A stretch of 21,525 nucleotides of DNA from a virus. The translations under genes and the position numbers were made by a program. The notes beneath the pieces were generated by a model that ran no database searches, was not told the DNA's origin, and saw only the letters and a list, made by a program, of their open reading frames with translations. The DNA lies in the IMG/VR virus record IMGVR_UViG_3300044621_001380, positions 1 to 21,525 of that record; one strand, 5' to 3'. The stretch's first letter is position 1, and each line of letters begins with the position of its first letter. Below, piece after piece: positions 15,321 to 21,525 of the stretch.

Positions 15321-15621
15321 CTTCTCCCGCCCCCATCATCTCGGCGCCCTCGTCTTCCATCTCGCCTTCGCTATCGGCCGCTTCGAACGCCGGGCACCCG
15401 CCGTCCATGTCGCATGGCGCGTTGAATTTCTTGCACATTGATTTTTCGCCGTCGAAATACTCGCAGGCGGCGCAATGTTCCCACGGCCCAACGTAGCCTG
15501 GGATCTGGCCACCACCGGCTGAACGCATCTCCCCGCCGGCCATCTCATCGCCGGGGCCCTCGATATCAAATGGCAGCCCGCTGGGCTTGCCTTTGGTCAT
15601 GTTCATCAATTTGGCTGCCAT
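15313..15621 (-). CDS. Cys-rich small acidic protein
   Basis: This 102-aa protein has five Cys, C50, C53, C63, C70 and C76, in a compact block with HCAACEYF and CPAFE at its ends, a likely metal-binding or disulphide-stabilised fold. The flanks are Gly-rich and the C terminus very acidic (EGEMEDEGAEMMGAGEDE). The ATG lies in the TerL coding end (16-base overlap) and has GAGGA six bases upstream. Proteins with this CxxC...C...C...C arrangement occur near phage terminase and portal genes, where their function is unknown. A zinc or iron-sulphur role is inferred from Cys spacing only. Confidence 0.78.
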   Translation of the reverse strand: MAAKLMNMTKGKPSGLPFDIEGPGDEMAGGEMRSAGGGQIPGYVGPWEHCAACEYFDGEKSMCKKFNAPCDMDGGCPAFEAADSEGEMEDEGAEMMGAGEDE

Positions 15622-17444
15622 CTTGTCCTCATTGCATCACGAGTGAAACTCGCGTGGATCACATTCTCGGAATTGTCTTTGTTGTACCGCGTGGCGGCTG
15701 CGATCGCCACCTGGATTTTCAAGTTGATATCGGCGTCTTTCCCGACTTGCCGGAGAACTTCTTTCGCGATGAACTCGCCCCGAGGGATGACGTTCTGCTG
15801 CTCTGATGCTCCCATAAGTCCATACGAGAGCGCATCCCAAGGGTCATCGCCGATTGTATCTCTGTCGGGGTCGCCGTGGAACTTCTTTACTTTTTCCAGG
15901 TCTTTCGGGTCAGGCCGGAGAAGTGGGATCGTCTGGATTAGGATACGGCAGCAATCGTGAATCTGCAGGCGCGGCAGCGGTATTTGCTCCTGCTGGTCCT
16001 CAAACTTCGCCATGTAGGAGAGGTACTTGAGGTTCCCTTGAGGCATTTCGAGGAGCTTGCGAGCATAGGCCATATCCGGCTCGACCTTCTCGACGATGTG
16101 GCGCCACTTCAAGAAGTCGCGAGCCACGTTGGCCTGGGCGACTCGATCGGAAGAAGACCGGCGGAGAACGATCTTCGCCTTGCTGTACTGGTCCCGGAAC
16201 CGCTCCGCGAACATCTCGTTGGCGACGACGGCGTCCTCGCCGGCCTCTGCACTCAACCGTTCCTGCTCTGTCTTCGCCACGAGAAAGCAACTCCCTGGGC
16301 CAAGGATGCGGTCGATACCGGTGGCCAGTTGCTCCGCCACCGACTTCCCGCTGTTCTTCACGCTGAACTGCTCATGCGAGAAGTAGAGCGTAATCGACGG
16401 CTCCGACATCCCTTCCAGGTCTGGCATCGTGCGCCTGGCGAACTCCATCCCCAACTCTTCGGCGCCGACGCCGCGAACGACCATCTCCCGGTAGACGTGG
16501 GTTCGCCTGTCCAGCTCGTTTCCAAACCAATACGCCGCGGCATGGTGAGCGAAGCCCCAATCGAGAGAGGCCCACCGGTGGCACCACGGCGGAAGCGACC
16601 TGGCGGGGATCACGTGGTTCGCCCGCTCCGGCTCCCTGTCGCGCGGACCAGTCGGCCGGAACTCCGGGAACATCGTTCCTTCCTGGCAATCCCAGTCGCC
16701 GAGGAACCACGCCCGCCGCAGGGCCTCGTTCTCCATGCCAGCCAACTGGTGGAAGAACGACGGATCCCGCTCCATCATGATGAGGTTGTCGGTGATCCTG
16801 GCAGGGATGAACACCCGCACTTTTTTGTTCTTCCCTCGGAACGGCTGCTTCGCTGCCACCGGAATTCCATCAATGGTGACCTGTACGAAACGCTTCTTGA
16901 TCCAGTAATTGCCCGGGCCATCCGGGTTCGTCGTCAGCAGAATGGCGGCGCGAATCCCGGGAACAGTGCTACGGTTCGAACCGAGGAGTTGTTCGTACAT
17001 CACCTCTTTTTCGATCTGCGTGGCTTCTTCCAAGCCGATGAGGTGGTATTCGTGACCCTTGACGTCTTCGAGGGACCTCTCGTCCTTGAAGTGGTTCGTG
17101 TAGATGCGGGCGCCGGAGGGGAACACGAATTCCGTTGGCCGGCCCTCGCGCTTCGCCCCCATCTTCTCGTACAGCTGCCAAGCGCGATCGCAGAATTCCT
17201 TCAAAGACTCGGCCGTCTTGCGAAGGATCAGCCCGCGATACAGCGGCTTGTCGATATGAATGGTCATCCACGCGATCAACGCCTCTGTTTTTCCTCCAGA
17301 CCTGGCTCCACCCAGGAGGATTTCCTGAGCCTGCACATGCGGGTTCAGCGTGAGATCAAATAAATCCTGCTGGGGCCCAGCCTGCGCGCGCCACAGAACC
17401 TCGCCGTTGGCGTCGTAGATCGTGAATAGTTGGCGTTCGGCCAT
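15606..17444 (-). CDS. terL: Terminase large subunit (ATPase and nuclease)
   Basis: This 612-aa protein shows the TerL order. The Walker A is GGARSGGKT at 45-53, the Walker B with catalytic Glu is HLIGLEEA at 134-141, and the coupling motif TTNPDGPG is at 171-178. The nuclease part starts with WASLDWGFAH (Asp295 as first metal ligand) and ends with DDPWDALSYGLMG at 533-545 with further Asp ligands. The motor packages DNA into procapsids through the portal and cuts the concatemer. Length is somewhat above the common 450-600. The ATG is one base from the tailspike stop, so translation may be coupled to the gene upstream. No small subunit gene is recognised nearby. Confidence 0.95.
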   Translation of the reverse strand: MAERQLFTIYDANGEVLWRAQAGPQQDLFDLTLNPHVQAQEILLGGARSGGKTEALIAWMTIHIDKPLYRGLILRKTAESLKEFCDRAWQLYEKMGAKREGRPTEFVFPSGARIYTNHFKDERSLEDVKGHEYHLIGLEEATQIEKEVMYEQLLGSNRSTVPGIRAAILLTTNPDGPGNYWIKKRFVQVTIDGIPVAAKQPFRGKNKKVRVFIPARITDNLIMMERDPSFFHQLAGMENEALRRAWFLGDWDCQEGTMFPEFRPTGPRDREPERANHVIPARSLPPWCHRWASLDWGFAHHAAAYWFGNELDRRTHVYREMVVRGVGAEELGMEFARRTMPDLEGMSEPSITLYFSHEQFSVKNSGKSVAEQLATGIDRILGPGSCFLVAKTEQERLSAEAGEDAVVANEMFAERFRDQYSKAKIVLRRSSSDRVAQANVARDFLKWRHIVEKVEPDMAYARKLLEMPQGNLKYLSYMAKFEDQQEQIPLPRLQIHDCCRILIQTIPLLRPDPKDLEKVKKFHGDPDRDTIGDDPWDALSYGLMGASEQQNVIPRGEFIAKEVLRQVGKDADINLKIQVAIAAATRYNKDNSENVIHASFTRDAMRTRWQPN

Positions 17445-17445
17445 C

Positions 17446-18897
17446 CTACTGCCGGTACCACTTCCCGTCGCTCGCCATCTCGAAGTTCACCCACTGGTTC
17501 GCCGTGCTGGTGTAGGCACCGCCGAAGTCTCCCGGGTTTGTCCCGCCGGTGTTGAACGTGGTGGCCGACTGCGTCCACACCTTGATGCGCTGGCTTGGCC
17601 AGCCGCCTGTCATCCGCGTGGCAGTGCCGCCGCCGGTCACCTGCAGAACGTCTGGAACGGTGACTGGAATGGCGATCGTGTTTGCCGAAACGGTGGTCGA
17701 CGGGATTGTGTCAACGCGCACATTCGGCGAAGTCAGGAAGTTTGAGTTGGTCCCGGCCTGGACGAAGAACGAACTTGATGCCGGCGTGTACATCACGTTG
17801 TTCACGAACTGAGAATTCGTGATATTGGAGTTGAAGTACCCCCACCAGTTGGTCGTTGATCCAAGAGAGGCGATGTCGCGGAATGTATTATCAACAACAG
17901 ATAACCCTGTGGCTGCCGTTAAAACAGCAACTCCACCGCCTCCGCCGCCGGATAAATCACAGGTGCCGATGGTATTACCGAATACCTTCACGCCCTTCGA
18001 GTTGATCAATTCAACGCAATGGCCTTGGTGGCTGGCTATATCGTTTCCAGACAGGATGAACCTGCCCTCGGTGGCATTACTCATGTCAATTTGTATTCCT
18101 GGATACGATGGGTAATAATTACCGACTAGCCACGAGTTTGATATTGAAACCTGCCCTTGCGGATTCGGATTAACGCTACCTATCGCTACCGAAGAGTACC
18201 GCACTCGATCGATTACCCCATTGTCGAATAAAACCCCAGAAAGCACTTCAGGCGGATTGATTCTAAGCCCGAATTCTCCCCGCAGCGCCGTGTTGCTTAT
18301 AGCTGTCCCGTCAGCGCTCTCAATATACATGCCGTTTTGAAGAACCTTCTGGAACATCGCCCGGCCACCAGTCGTGTAGGCGTTGGTGAAGGTGCTGCCC
18401 TGCAGGTCGATGGTGGTGGAGTTGATGACGGTTACCTTCCAACTGCCGTTTGCCTCTGTCGTTCCGCCAACACCAAACACGGTCACCCAGTCGTTCGTGG
18501 TGAAGACATTTGCGCTCGTCGTCAACCGAATCAGTCCTGATCCGTTATTAACGGCGCCTGAGATTGTCGGCATAGAGGTGATATATCCCTCTGAAACTGA
18601 AAACTCAGAATTGCTGACATACAACCCGCTGGATGCTCCACCAGCACTCGTAGATCCTCCAGTAACGTATACCCCGGCGAAAGGCTGCTCATTAGAAACT
18701 CTTGTTTGCAAAAAAGAAATTTCATCCAAGTGAATATCGTCAGCCGCATCTATATACACGCCAGTGATCTCGTCCCAAATCCTAATCCTGTTGAGGTATG
18801 CGCCACAACAGGTATGCCCTCTAATGCGGATCGCCGCTGAAGTAGACCTTCCGTTGAAGCGTATGTAAGGCAGATCCAGTTCCAACTGAGTCGACAA
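17446..18897 (-). CDS. Tailspike, C-terminal part (beta-helix), downstream of a frame change
   Basis: This open frame begins only at a TTG without any ribosome site, inside the 3' end of the preceding open frame, and continues its fold, so I read both as one gene. Residues ~10-110 and ~185-385 show the Asn/Gly/Ser-rich periodic strands of a right-handed parallel beta-helix (GVYIDAADDIHLDEISF, IQIDMSNATEGRFILSGNDI, VKVFGNTIG, LSVVDNTFRDIA), as in phage tailspikes and depolymerases. Residues 112-183 are an inserted module repeated from the first part. The last ~90 residues form a separate beta domain ending in WVNFEMASDGKWYRQ. Catalytic residues cannot be assigned. If the frame is restored the gene would give about 743 aa. 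Confidence 0.75.
   Translation of the reverse strand: MSTQLELDLPYIRFNGRSTSAAIRIRGHTCCGAYLNRIRIWDEITGVYIDAADDIHLDEISFLQTRVSNEQPFAGVYVTGGSTSAGGASSGLYVSNSEFSVSEGYITSMPTISGAVNNGSGLIRLTTSANVFTTNDWVTVFGVGGTTEANGSWKVTVINSTTIDLQGSTFTNAYTTGGRAMFQKVLQNGMYIESADGTAISNTALRGEFGLRINPPEVLSGVLFDNGVIDRVRYSSVAIGSVNPNPQGQVSISNSWLVGNYYPSYPGIQIDMSNATEGRFILSGNDIASHQGHCVELINSKGVKVFGNTIGTCDLSGGGGGGVAVLTAATGLSVVDNTFRDIASLGSTTNWWGYFNSNITNSQFVNNVMYTPASSSFFVQAGTNSNFLTSPNVRVDTIPSTTVSANTIAIPVTVPDVLQVTGGGTATRMTGGWPSQRIKVWTQSATTFNTGGTNPGDFGGAYTSTANQWVNFEMASDGKWYRQ
18349..18564 (-). repeat. Second copy of tailspike module (E1_FCCH-like)
   Basis: Residues 112-183 of the downstream frame (ISGAVNNGSGLIRLTT, FGVGGTTEANGSWKV, STTIDLQGSTFTNAYTTGG) match the copy at 19235-19447 almost position by position. 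The pattern resembles the FCCH-type beta module that is often annotated in phage tail proteins. It interrupts the beta-helix. Confidence 0.65.
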
Positions 18898-19678
18898 TAA
18901 TTATGTCGGCGGCATAATCGCTTGCCCGGCTCAACACCGTACTGAATATGCCAGCCCCAAAAATATCAGACGTGAAGTCGCTAGTTAACCACAGCGGACC
19001 ATGAACGATTATCGTCGGTTGGCTCATATACACCAAGCGGCGAGTCCCGGTTTGGGACCACAGCGCCTCCACAACGCCGCCAAAAGCTGGCGCTATTGAG
19101 TAGGTTCCGGAATGCGAGTTGCTAACCCACGCCTTGATCGTGCCGGATGAACCGAGCCCAGTACACGTCCCTCCACTCACGAAAATCGTCTCAGCCGTGC
19201 CAACTCCGCCGGAAAGGTATAGTGGGTGGATTAACTGCTTGGCGGTCCCTCCGCTCGTATATACGCCGGAAAAAGTGCTACCGATTAGGTCAAAAGTCGT
19301 TGATGTGACGCGAGTGATCGCCCAGTTTCCGTTCGCCGCCGTTACGCCTCCCACCCCAGATATCAAAACTCTTTGGCCGCTTCCTAGATTCAGGGCGGTT
19401 GTCGTGATACGGATTAGACCACTCCCGTTATTGGCCACGCCAGTGATCGTTAGGGACGGGCCTAAATTCGTCCCTTTCAACCCGAGCGGACATTTAGAGA
19501 ATGTGAACGTCTCCTCCGCGGCGCCTGCGAGCGTGGTGCTGAACGACACCGCCGGGAAGTTGAACGCCTCGGATGGGATGCCTGGCTGATTTTTCAAATC
19601 ACGCACGTAATCAGGCTTTTGAGAGAACAAGCACAGCGTTGCTGCCGCGATAATTGTGATCTGGTGGAGGAGTCGCAT
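18821..19678 (-). CDS. Tailspike, N-terminal part, upstream of a frame change
   Basis: I choose the ATG at 19678, with GAGG at a suitable distance; the frame also opens upstream from a TTG inside the terminator T run, which is not credible. The product is 285 aa. It begins MRLLHQITIIAAATLCLFSQ, which looks like a signal peptide and is unusual for a virion protein. A beta-rich module follows (copy 1 of the repeat), then WLTSDFTSDIFGAGIFSTVL, the typical entrance to a pectate-lyase-like beta-helix. The frame then stops at 18821, 77 bases after the next frame opens. The gene is first in the block after a terminator and directly upstream of TerL, an uncommon place for a tailspike. Confidence 0.75.
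   Translation of the reverse strand: MRLLHQITIIAAATLCLFSQKPDYVRDLKNQPGIPSEAFNFPAVSFSTTLAGAAEETFTFSKCPLGLKGTNLGPSLTITGVANNGSGLIRITTTALNLGSGQRVLISGVGGVTAANGNWAITRVTSTTFDLIGSTFSGVYTSGGTAKQLIHPLYLSGGVGTAETIFVSGGTCTGLGSSGTIKAWVSNSHSGTYSIAPAFGGVVEALWSQTGTRRLVYMSQPTIIVHGPLWLTSDFTSDIFGAGIFSTVLSRASDYAADIIIVDSVGTGSALHTLQRKVYFSGDPH
19235..19447 (-). repeat. First copy of tailspike module (E1_FCCH-like)
   Basis: This encodes ITGVANNGSGLIRITTT, ISGVGGVTAANGNWAITRV and STTFDLIGSTFSGVYTSGG. It is the same ~72-residue beta module found at 18349-18564. The NNGSGLIR and YTxGG ends are nearly identical, so the repeat arose by duplication or shared acquisition. Confidence 0.65.
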
Positions 19679-19796
19679 ATTCGCCTCAATCCTACCAAGT
19701 TTCGCTGCCACCAAAAAAATTGCCGCCTAACCGGTGAAGGCTGGCGGCCGAAGTGGCTTGCCCATCAAGGAGATTTCACTTCCGTGTCCAGTCAGA
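19679..19796 (-). other. 118-base spacer containing a terminator
   Basis: Between the 27-aa membrane peptide and the tailspike start, the spacer holds the terminator described separately and a short GAGG ribosome site. I find no clear -35/-10 pair in the 34 bases left after the T run, so the promoter for the structural block is either non-standard, phage-specific, or upstream with read-through. Confidence 0.5.
19713..19748 (-). terminator. Rho-independent terminator before the tailspike-terminase block
   Basis: On the message strand a GCCGCC / GGCGGC stem (19722-19748), extended by AGCC / GGTT with one bulged A and a TTCACC loop, is followed by AA and seven T. It lies in the 118-base spacer after the small-gene group, 34 bases before the tailspike ATG. 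It is the only hairpin in the window with a proper T run. It should separate the upstream small genes from the structural genes unless antitermination occurs. Confidence 0.75.
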
Positions 19797-19880
19797 TCAT
19801 ACACCAGGACCACGGCGCCCTGCCATCAAAAAATACAGGAGTAGCAGCAAGAGCACGATGACCAGGATTACCTGCTTCAT
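19797..19880 (-). CDS. 27-aa single-span membrane peptide
   Basis: A short frame reads MKQVILVIVLLLLLLYFLMA followed by GRRGPGV: a near-pure hydrophobic helix of about 16 residues with a positive tail. It starts seven bases after the stop of the 73-aa gene and ends about 50 bases before the terminator. No good ribosome site is visible, so it would rely on coupling. Such peptides are known as phage lysis or host-membrane modulators, but no function can be assigned, and it may not be expressed. Confidence 0.45.
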   Translation of the reverse strand: MKQVILVIVLLLLLLYFLMAGRRGPGV

Positions 19881-19886
19881 GTCGTA

Positions 19887-20108
19887 TCAGCAGCCTTTGT
19901 GGCTTCGGTGCCACTCTCGCCCGTGAGCGCTGACGGTGAGCGGTGATCGCCGGTGCCACTCCAATCCGCTGGCGTCTTTCGGCGGCAGCGGATGCGGACA
20001 ATGGCGATGGCATAGCGTCGGACAGCAGTTGGACATCTCCTCGCCTGGCTGCGGTCCGCATACTTCGCATGATGCCTTTGGGAGTGCCTTGCGCTTACCT
20101 CTCTTCAT
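19887..20108 (-). CDS. Cys/His-rich 73-aa protein
   Basis: I choose the ATG at 20108 because GGAGG lies five bases upstream, inside the previous gene, whose end it overlaps by 14 bases. The product starts with a basic stretch (MKRGKRKALPK) and has C14, C17, C28, C29, C33 and C37 with His at 34, 36 and 39, arranged as CEVC then NCCPTLCHRHC. This suggests one or two zinc sites. The C-terminal half is Trp/His/Arg-rich. Nucleic-acid or protein binding would fit a basic zinc protein, but no family is recognised. Confidence 0.68.
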   Translation of the reverse strand: MKRGKRKALPKASCEVCGPQPGEEMSNCCPTLCHRHCPHPLPPKDASGLEWHRRSPLTVSAHGREWHRSHKGC

Positions 20109-20256
20109 GGGCCTCCATCTCAAACGGGTCGCTCGCCGCATCGCCCAGTTCGCGCGCCTTCGCCTGGCGCAACGTCGCCTCGATCGCGGCTCGCCCTGGG
20201 ACGTCGACTGCCGACGGGTTCTCGCAGCAGAGGCAGAAAATCTGTTCGTCGCTCAT
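20095..20256 (-). CDS. 53-aa protein with Cys cluster
   Basis: Starts ATG at 20256, overlapping the previous stop as ATGA, and reads MSDEQIFCLCCENP followed by a helical Ala/Arg-rich part and an acidic end (DPFEMEAHEER). CxCC at 8-11 could be half of a metal site, possibly completed by another subunit. It is in the middle of three genes linked by overlaps. Function unknown. Confidence 0.62.
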   Translation of the reverse strand: MSDEQIFCLCCENPSAVDVPGRAAIEATLRQAKARELGDAASDPFEMEAHEER

Positions 20257-20405
20257 CCACGCCTCATGTCGTCGAGGTAAGCCCGGTCGCGGGCGGCCTT
20301 CTGTGATCCCATCTGAACCAGCAATACGCTGGCCTCGTTGTTTGGCTTACCAGTGATAGCGGCCACGATCACCGCGGCCATAGCGTCCCGTTCAGCGTTC
20401 TGCAT
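20253..20405 (-). CDS. 50-aa hypothetical protein
   Basis: Starts at the ATG at 20405, with a strong AAAGGAGG ribosome site seven bases upstream; the longer frame above it is an artefact since the site lies inside it. The product reads MQNAERDAMAAVIVAAITGK followed by a charged helical part and DDMRRG. The AAVIVAAITG stretch is short and amphipathic rather than a full membrane span. It is the first of three overlapping small genes. No family recognised. Confidence 0.7.
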   Translation of the reverse strand: MQNAERDAMAAVIVAAITGKPNNEASVLLVQMGSQKAARDRAYLDDMRRG

Positions 20406-20421
20406 ATCGCCTCCTTTATTC

Positions 20422-20434
20422 GCAGGGCCCCTGC
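20422..20434 (-). other. Short GC-rich hairpin upstream of the 50-aa gene
   Basis: The message reads GCAGG-GGC-CCTGC in the 104-base spacer, eight bases before the strong ribosome site of the 50-aa gene. No T run follows. A second, weaker dyad, ACACC-N10-GGTGT, lies at 20480-20499 in the same spacer. I see no convincing promoter here. Either dyad could be a regulator site; evidence is slight. Confidence 0.35.
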
Positions 20435-20509
20435 ACCAGAGCCCCGCGAAAGTCCGACGCTGCACGCATCGAACAAGTTACACCAATGTACCAAGGTGTC
20501 AGATGAGAG

Positions 20510-20869
20510 TCAATCGTTTTCCACCGCCACGATCAACTTTTGCTCAGTCAGCAAATCGACGATCGCCTGGTCGCGAGTTGAGGCCGTCGCTTTCTTCGAC
20601 GGGTCGTTTCCGAGGAACGCCATGTACTTCTCCCCGCCTATCTCCGAGTTTACGCAGACGGTGAAGATTTTGATGGGGGTCGGCGCTGGGGTCTGTTGCC
20701 GCTGCAGTAGATCGTTCATTATCTTCTGGCTATCGTACCCAGGGCCGAGCAGCCCGCCCCTTAACTGGTCGGCCGGGTTGTTGAAGTCGTACGGCTTGGC
20801 CGGCGCAAAGGTATGGTCTTTTCGATACTGCTCATCCATCTTGTCCATGTGGTCTATGATTCCGCCCAT
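20510..20869 (-). CDS. Hypothetical 119-aa protein
   Basis: Starts at ATG 20869, three bases after the preceding stop; a second ATG at 20848 (Met8) is also possible. The first ~60 residues are polar and Pro/Gly-containing (YDFNNPADQLRGGLLGPGYD). The last ~60 (IKIFTVCVNSEIGGEKYMAF, then ATASTRDQAIVDLLTEQKLI) look like a small alpha/beta domain. It has no signal, membrane segment or known motif. Its place in a run of small unknown genes gives no function. Confidence 0.7.
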   Translation of the reverse strand: MGGIIDHMDKMDEQYRKDHTFAPAKPYDFNNPADQLRGGLLGPGYDSQKIMNDLLQRQQTPAPTPIKIFTVCVNSEIGGEKYMAFLGNDPSKKATASTRDQAIVDLLTEQKLIVAVEND

Positions 20870-20872
20870 ACG

Positions 20873-21277
20873 CTATACTCTTTTCCTTTCCAACTCCACC
20901 AAATGCTTCCGCCCATCAGTATCCGTTAACCGCATCACCTTGGACTTCTTCTCGTCAGCGAACTGCCACGCCGATTCAAGATCCGTGAAGTACCGGATCC
21001 GCCGATATCCGACCTTTCCGTCCACCCGGTACCATACGGCCAAGTACCCTACCGTCACCTCGCCGGGCCGGATGTCGCCCTCCCAAATGTCCAGCACCGC
21101 AGGTGGTGCAGGTGGTGCAGGTGGCTCCTCACTCCGCCGCAGCACATCCCCCAGCACCCCGGGCCCGACCGTCCCAATCGTGATCGGTTTCCCGCTCGCC
21201 TTCGCCTCCAGCGCGCCGGCCGCGGCCGTGATCGCCGTTCGCCCCAAAAATCCGCCGAGTTTTTTCCAGAAGCCCAT
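20873..21277 (-). CDS. Hypothetical 134-aa protein with Pro-rich linker
   Basis: Starts at ATG 21277 with AAGGA shortly upstream. The N terminus is a short amphipathic Gly/Ala-rich helix (MGFWKKLGGFLGRTAITAAAG). A linker PPAPPAPPA around residues 52-60 is encoded by a 9-base tandem repeat. The C-terminal ~70 residues form a compact beta-rich domain (GYLAVWYRVDGKVGYRRIRYF, then helix and VMRLTDTDGRKHLVEL). The helix could associate with membrane or virion. I do not recognise the family. Confidence 0.72.
   Translation of the reverse strand: MGFWKKLGGFLGRTAITAAAGALEAKASGKPITIGTVGPGVLGDVLRRSEEPPAPPAPPAVLDIWEGDIRPGEVTVGYLAVWYRVDGKVGYRRIRYFTDLESAWQFADEKKSKVMRLTDTDGRKHLVELERKRV
21099..21125. repeat. 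Three tandem copies of a 9-base repeat
   Basis: On the plus strand GCAGGTGGT occurs twice in tandem followed by GCAGGTGGC. It encodes the PPA PPA PPA linker of the 134-aa protein. Such repeats vary in copy number by slippage. Confidence 0.8.
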
Positions 21278-21301
21278 GTCCTTGAATATCCCTTCCTTCC
21301 A

Positions 21302-21525
21302 TCAATCCAGCAGCGCTGAATAAACAGCATCCCACCCGTAATTCCCGTCATCTCGCAAAACGCTTTTCAGCACCGGAACGACGAAGTTCTTGGGATAATG
21401 CGAAATCTTGGACACATGCGCAAAATCAATCGCCCGTTCGAAATCCCCAAACAGACGAACCATCGCGAAGTTAATCGCCGGCACTGTGTAGTCGAACACC
21501 AAGTACAAATCCCCGCCACACCGAC
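21302..21525 (-). CDS. Hypothetical protein, 5' end outside the window
   Basis: The frame is open to the right edge (first full codon at 21523), and the nearest start inside, a TTG at 21508, has no ribosome site. So this is the C-terminal ~74 residues of a longer protein. The visible part reads DLYLVFDYTVPAINFAMVRL, FGDFERAIDFAHVSKI and ends YGWDAVYSALLD, a compact alpha/beta fragment. Function unknown. Confidence 0.65.
   Translation of the reverse strand, partial: RCGGDLYLVFDYTVPAINFAMVRLFGDFERAIDFAHVSKISHYPKNFVVPVLKSVLRDDGNYGWDAVYSALLD

Noticed and set aside
15957-17363. Plus-strand open frame of 468 codons
   Set aside because: Antisense to TerL, which has complete ATPase and nuclease motifs.
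18881-18897. TTG at 18897 as true start of a separate second tailspike gene
   Set aside because: No ribosome site, start in mid-fold, and the preceding frame ends in the matching part of the fold; a frame change in one gene explains it better.
20406-20509. Sigma-70-like promoter before the 50-aa gene
   Set aside because: TTGGTA and TAACTT are present but their spacing is about 8 bases, far from the needed 16-18.

Overview
The window is a block of tailed-phage (or prophage) DNA, GC-rich by eye. Every gene I can support lies on the minus strand, so it reads from right (21525) to left (1). The recognisable genes form a head and tail assembly module: terminase large subunit, portal, scaffold, major capsid protein, head-tail adaptor-like protein, tail protein and tail fibre. 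A lysis-like cluster follows. The large P22-size portal, the separate scaffold gene, a propeller-like tail protein and the lack of a tape-measure or tail-tube gene here point to a podovirus-like phage. This is inference, because both ends of the window are cut. The host cannot be named. I saw no tRNA, CRISPR array, insertion sequence, integrase or att site.

Region by region, in transcription order. (1) 21525-19797 holds small genes of unknown function: a 5'-truncated one, two mid-sized hypotheticals, a 50-aa protein, two short Cys-rich proteins and a 27-aa single-membrane-span peptide. (2) A good rho-independent terminator at 19713-19748 closes this group. (3) 19678-17446 is a beta-helix tailspike or depolymerase-like gene. 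It is split by a +1 frame change near 18824-18900 and carries the same ~72-residue module twice. (4) 17444-9800 holds TerL, a Cys-rich protein, two small overlapping genes, a portal with a zinc ribbon, the scaffold and the major capsid protein. (5) 9754-4012 holds two head/neck proteins (one with a zinc ribbon), an adaptor-like protein, a small virion protein, a 629-aa propeller-like tail protein and a tail fibre. (6) 4006-2323 looks like a lysis cluster: an L,D-transpeptidase (YkuD) enzyme, a 190-aa unknown, a two-span holin-like protein whose ribosome binding site sits in a hairpin, and a coiled-coil plus membrane-anchor protein. (7) 2313-1 holds a Gln/Pro-rich protein and a large open reading frame that runs off the left edge. 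These two share a short motif and may be virion-internal or ejection proteins.

Most genes abut or overlap by 1-20 bases, so the region probably works as long polycistronic transcripts with translational coupling. RNA hairpins sit where dosage or timing would matter: after the capsid gene, before the scaffold gene, after the adaptor gene and before the holin. The least ordinary features are the frameshifted tailspike with a signal-peptide-like N terminus, the L,D-transpeptidase in the place of an endolysin, the recurring zinc-binding motifs, and the palindrome over the portal stop codon.
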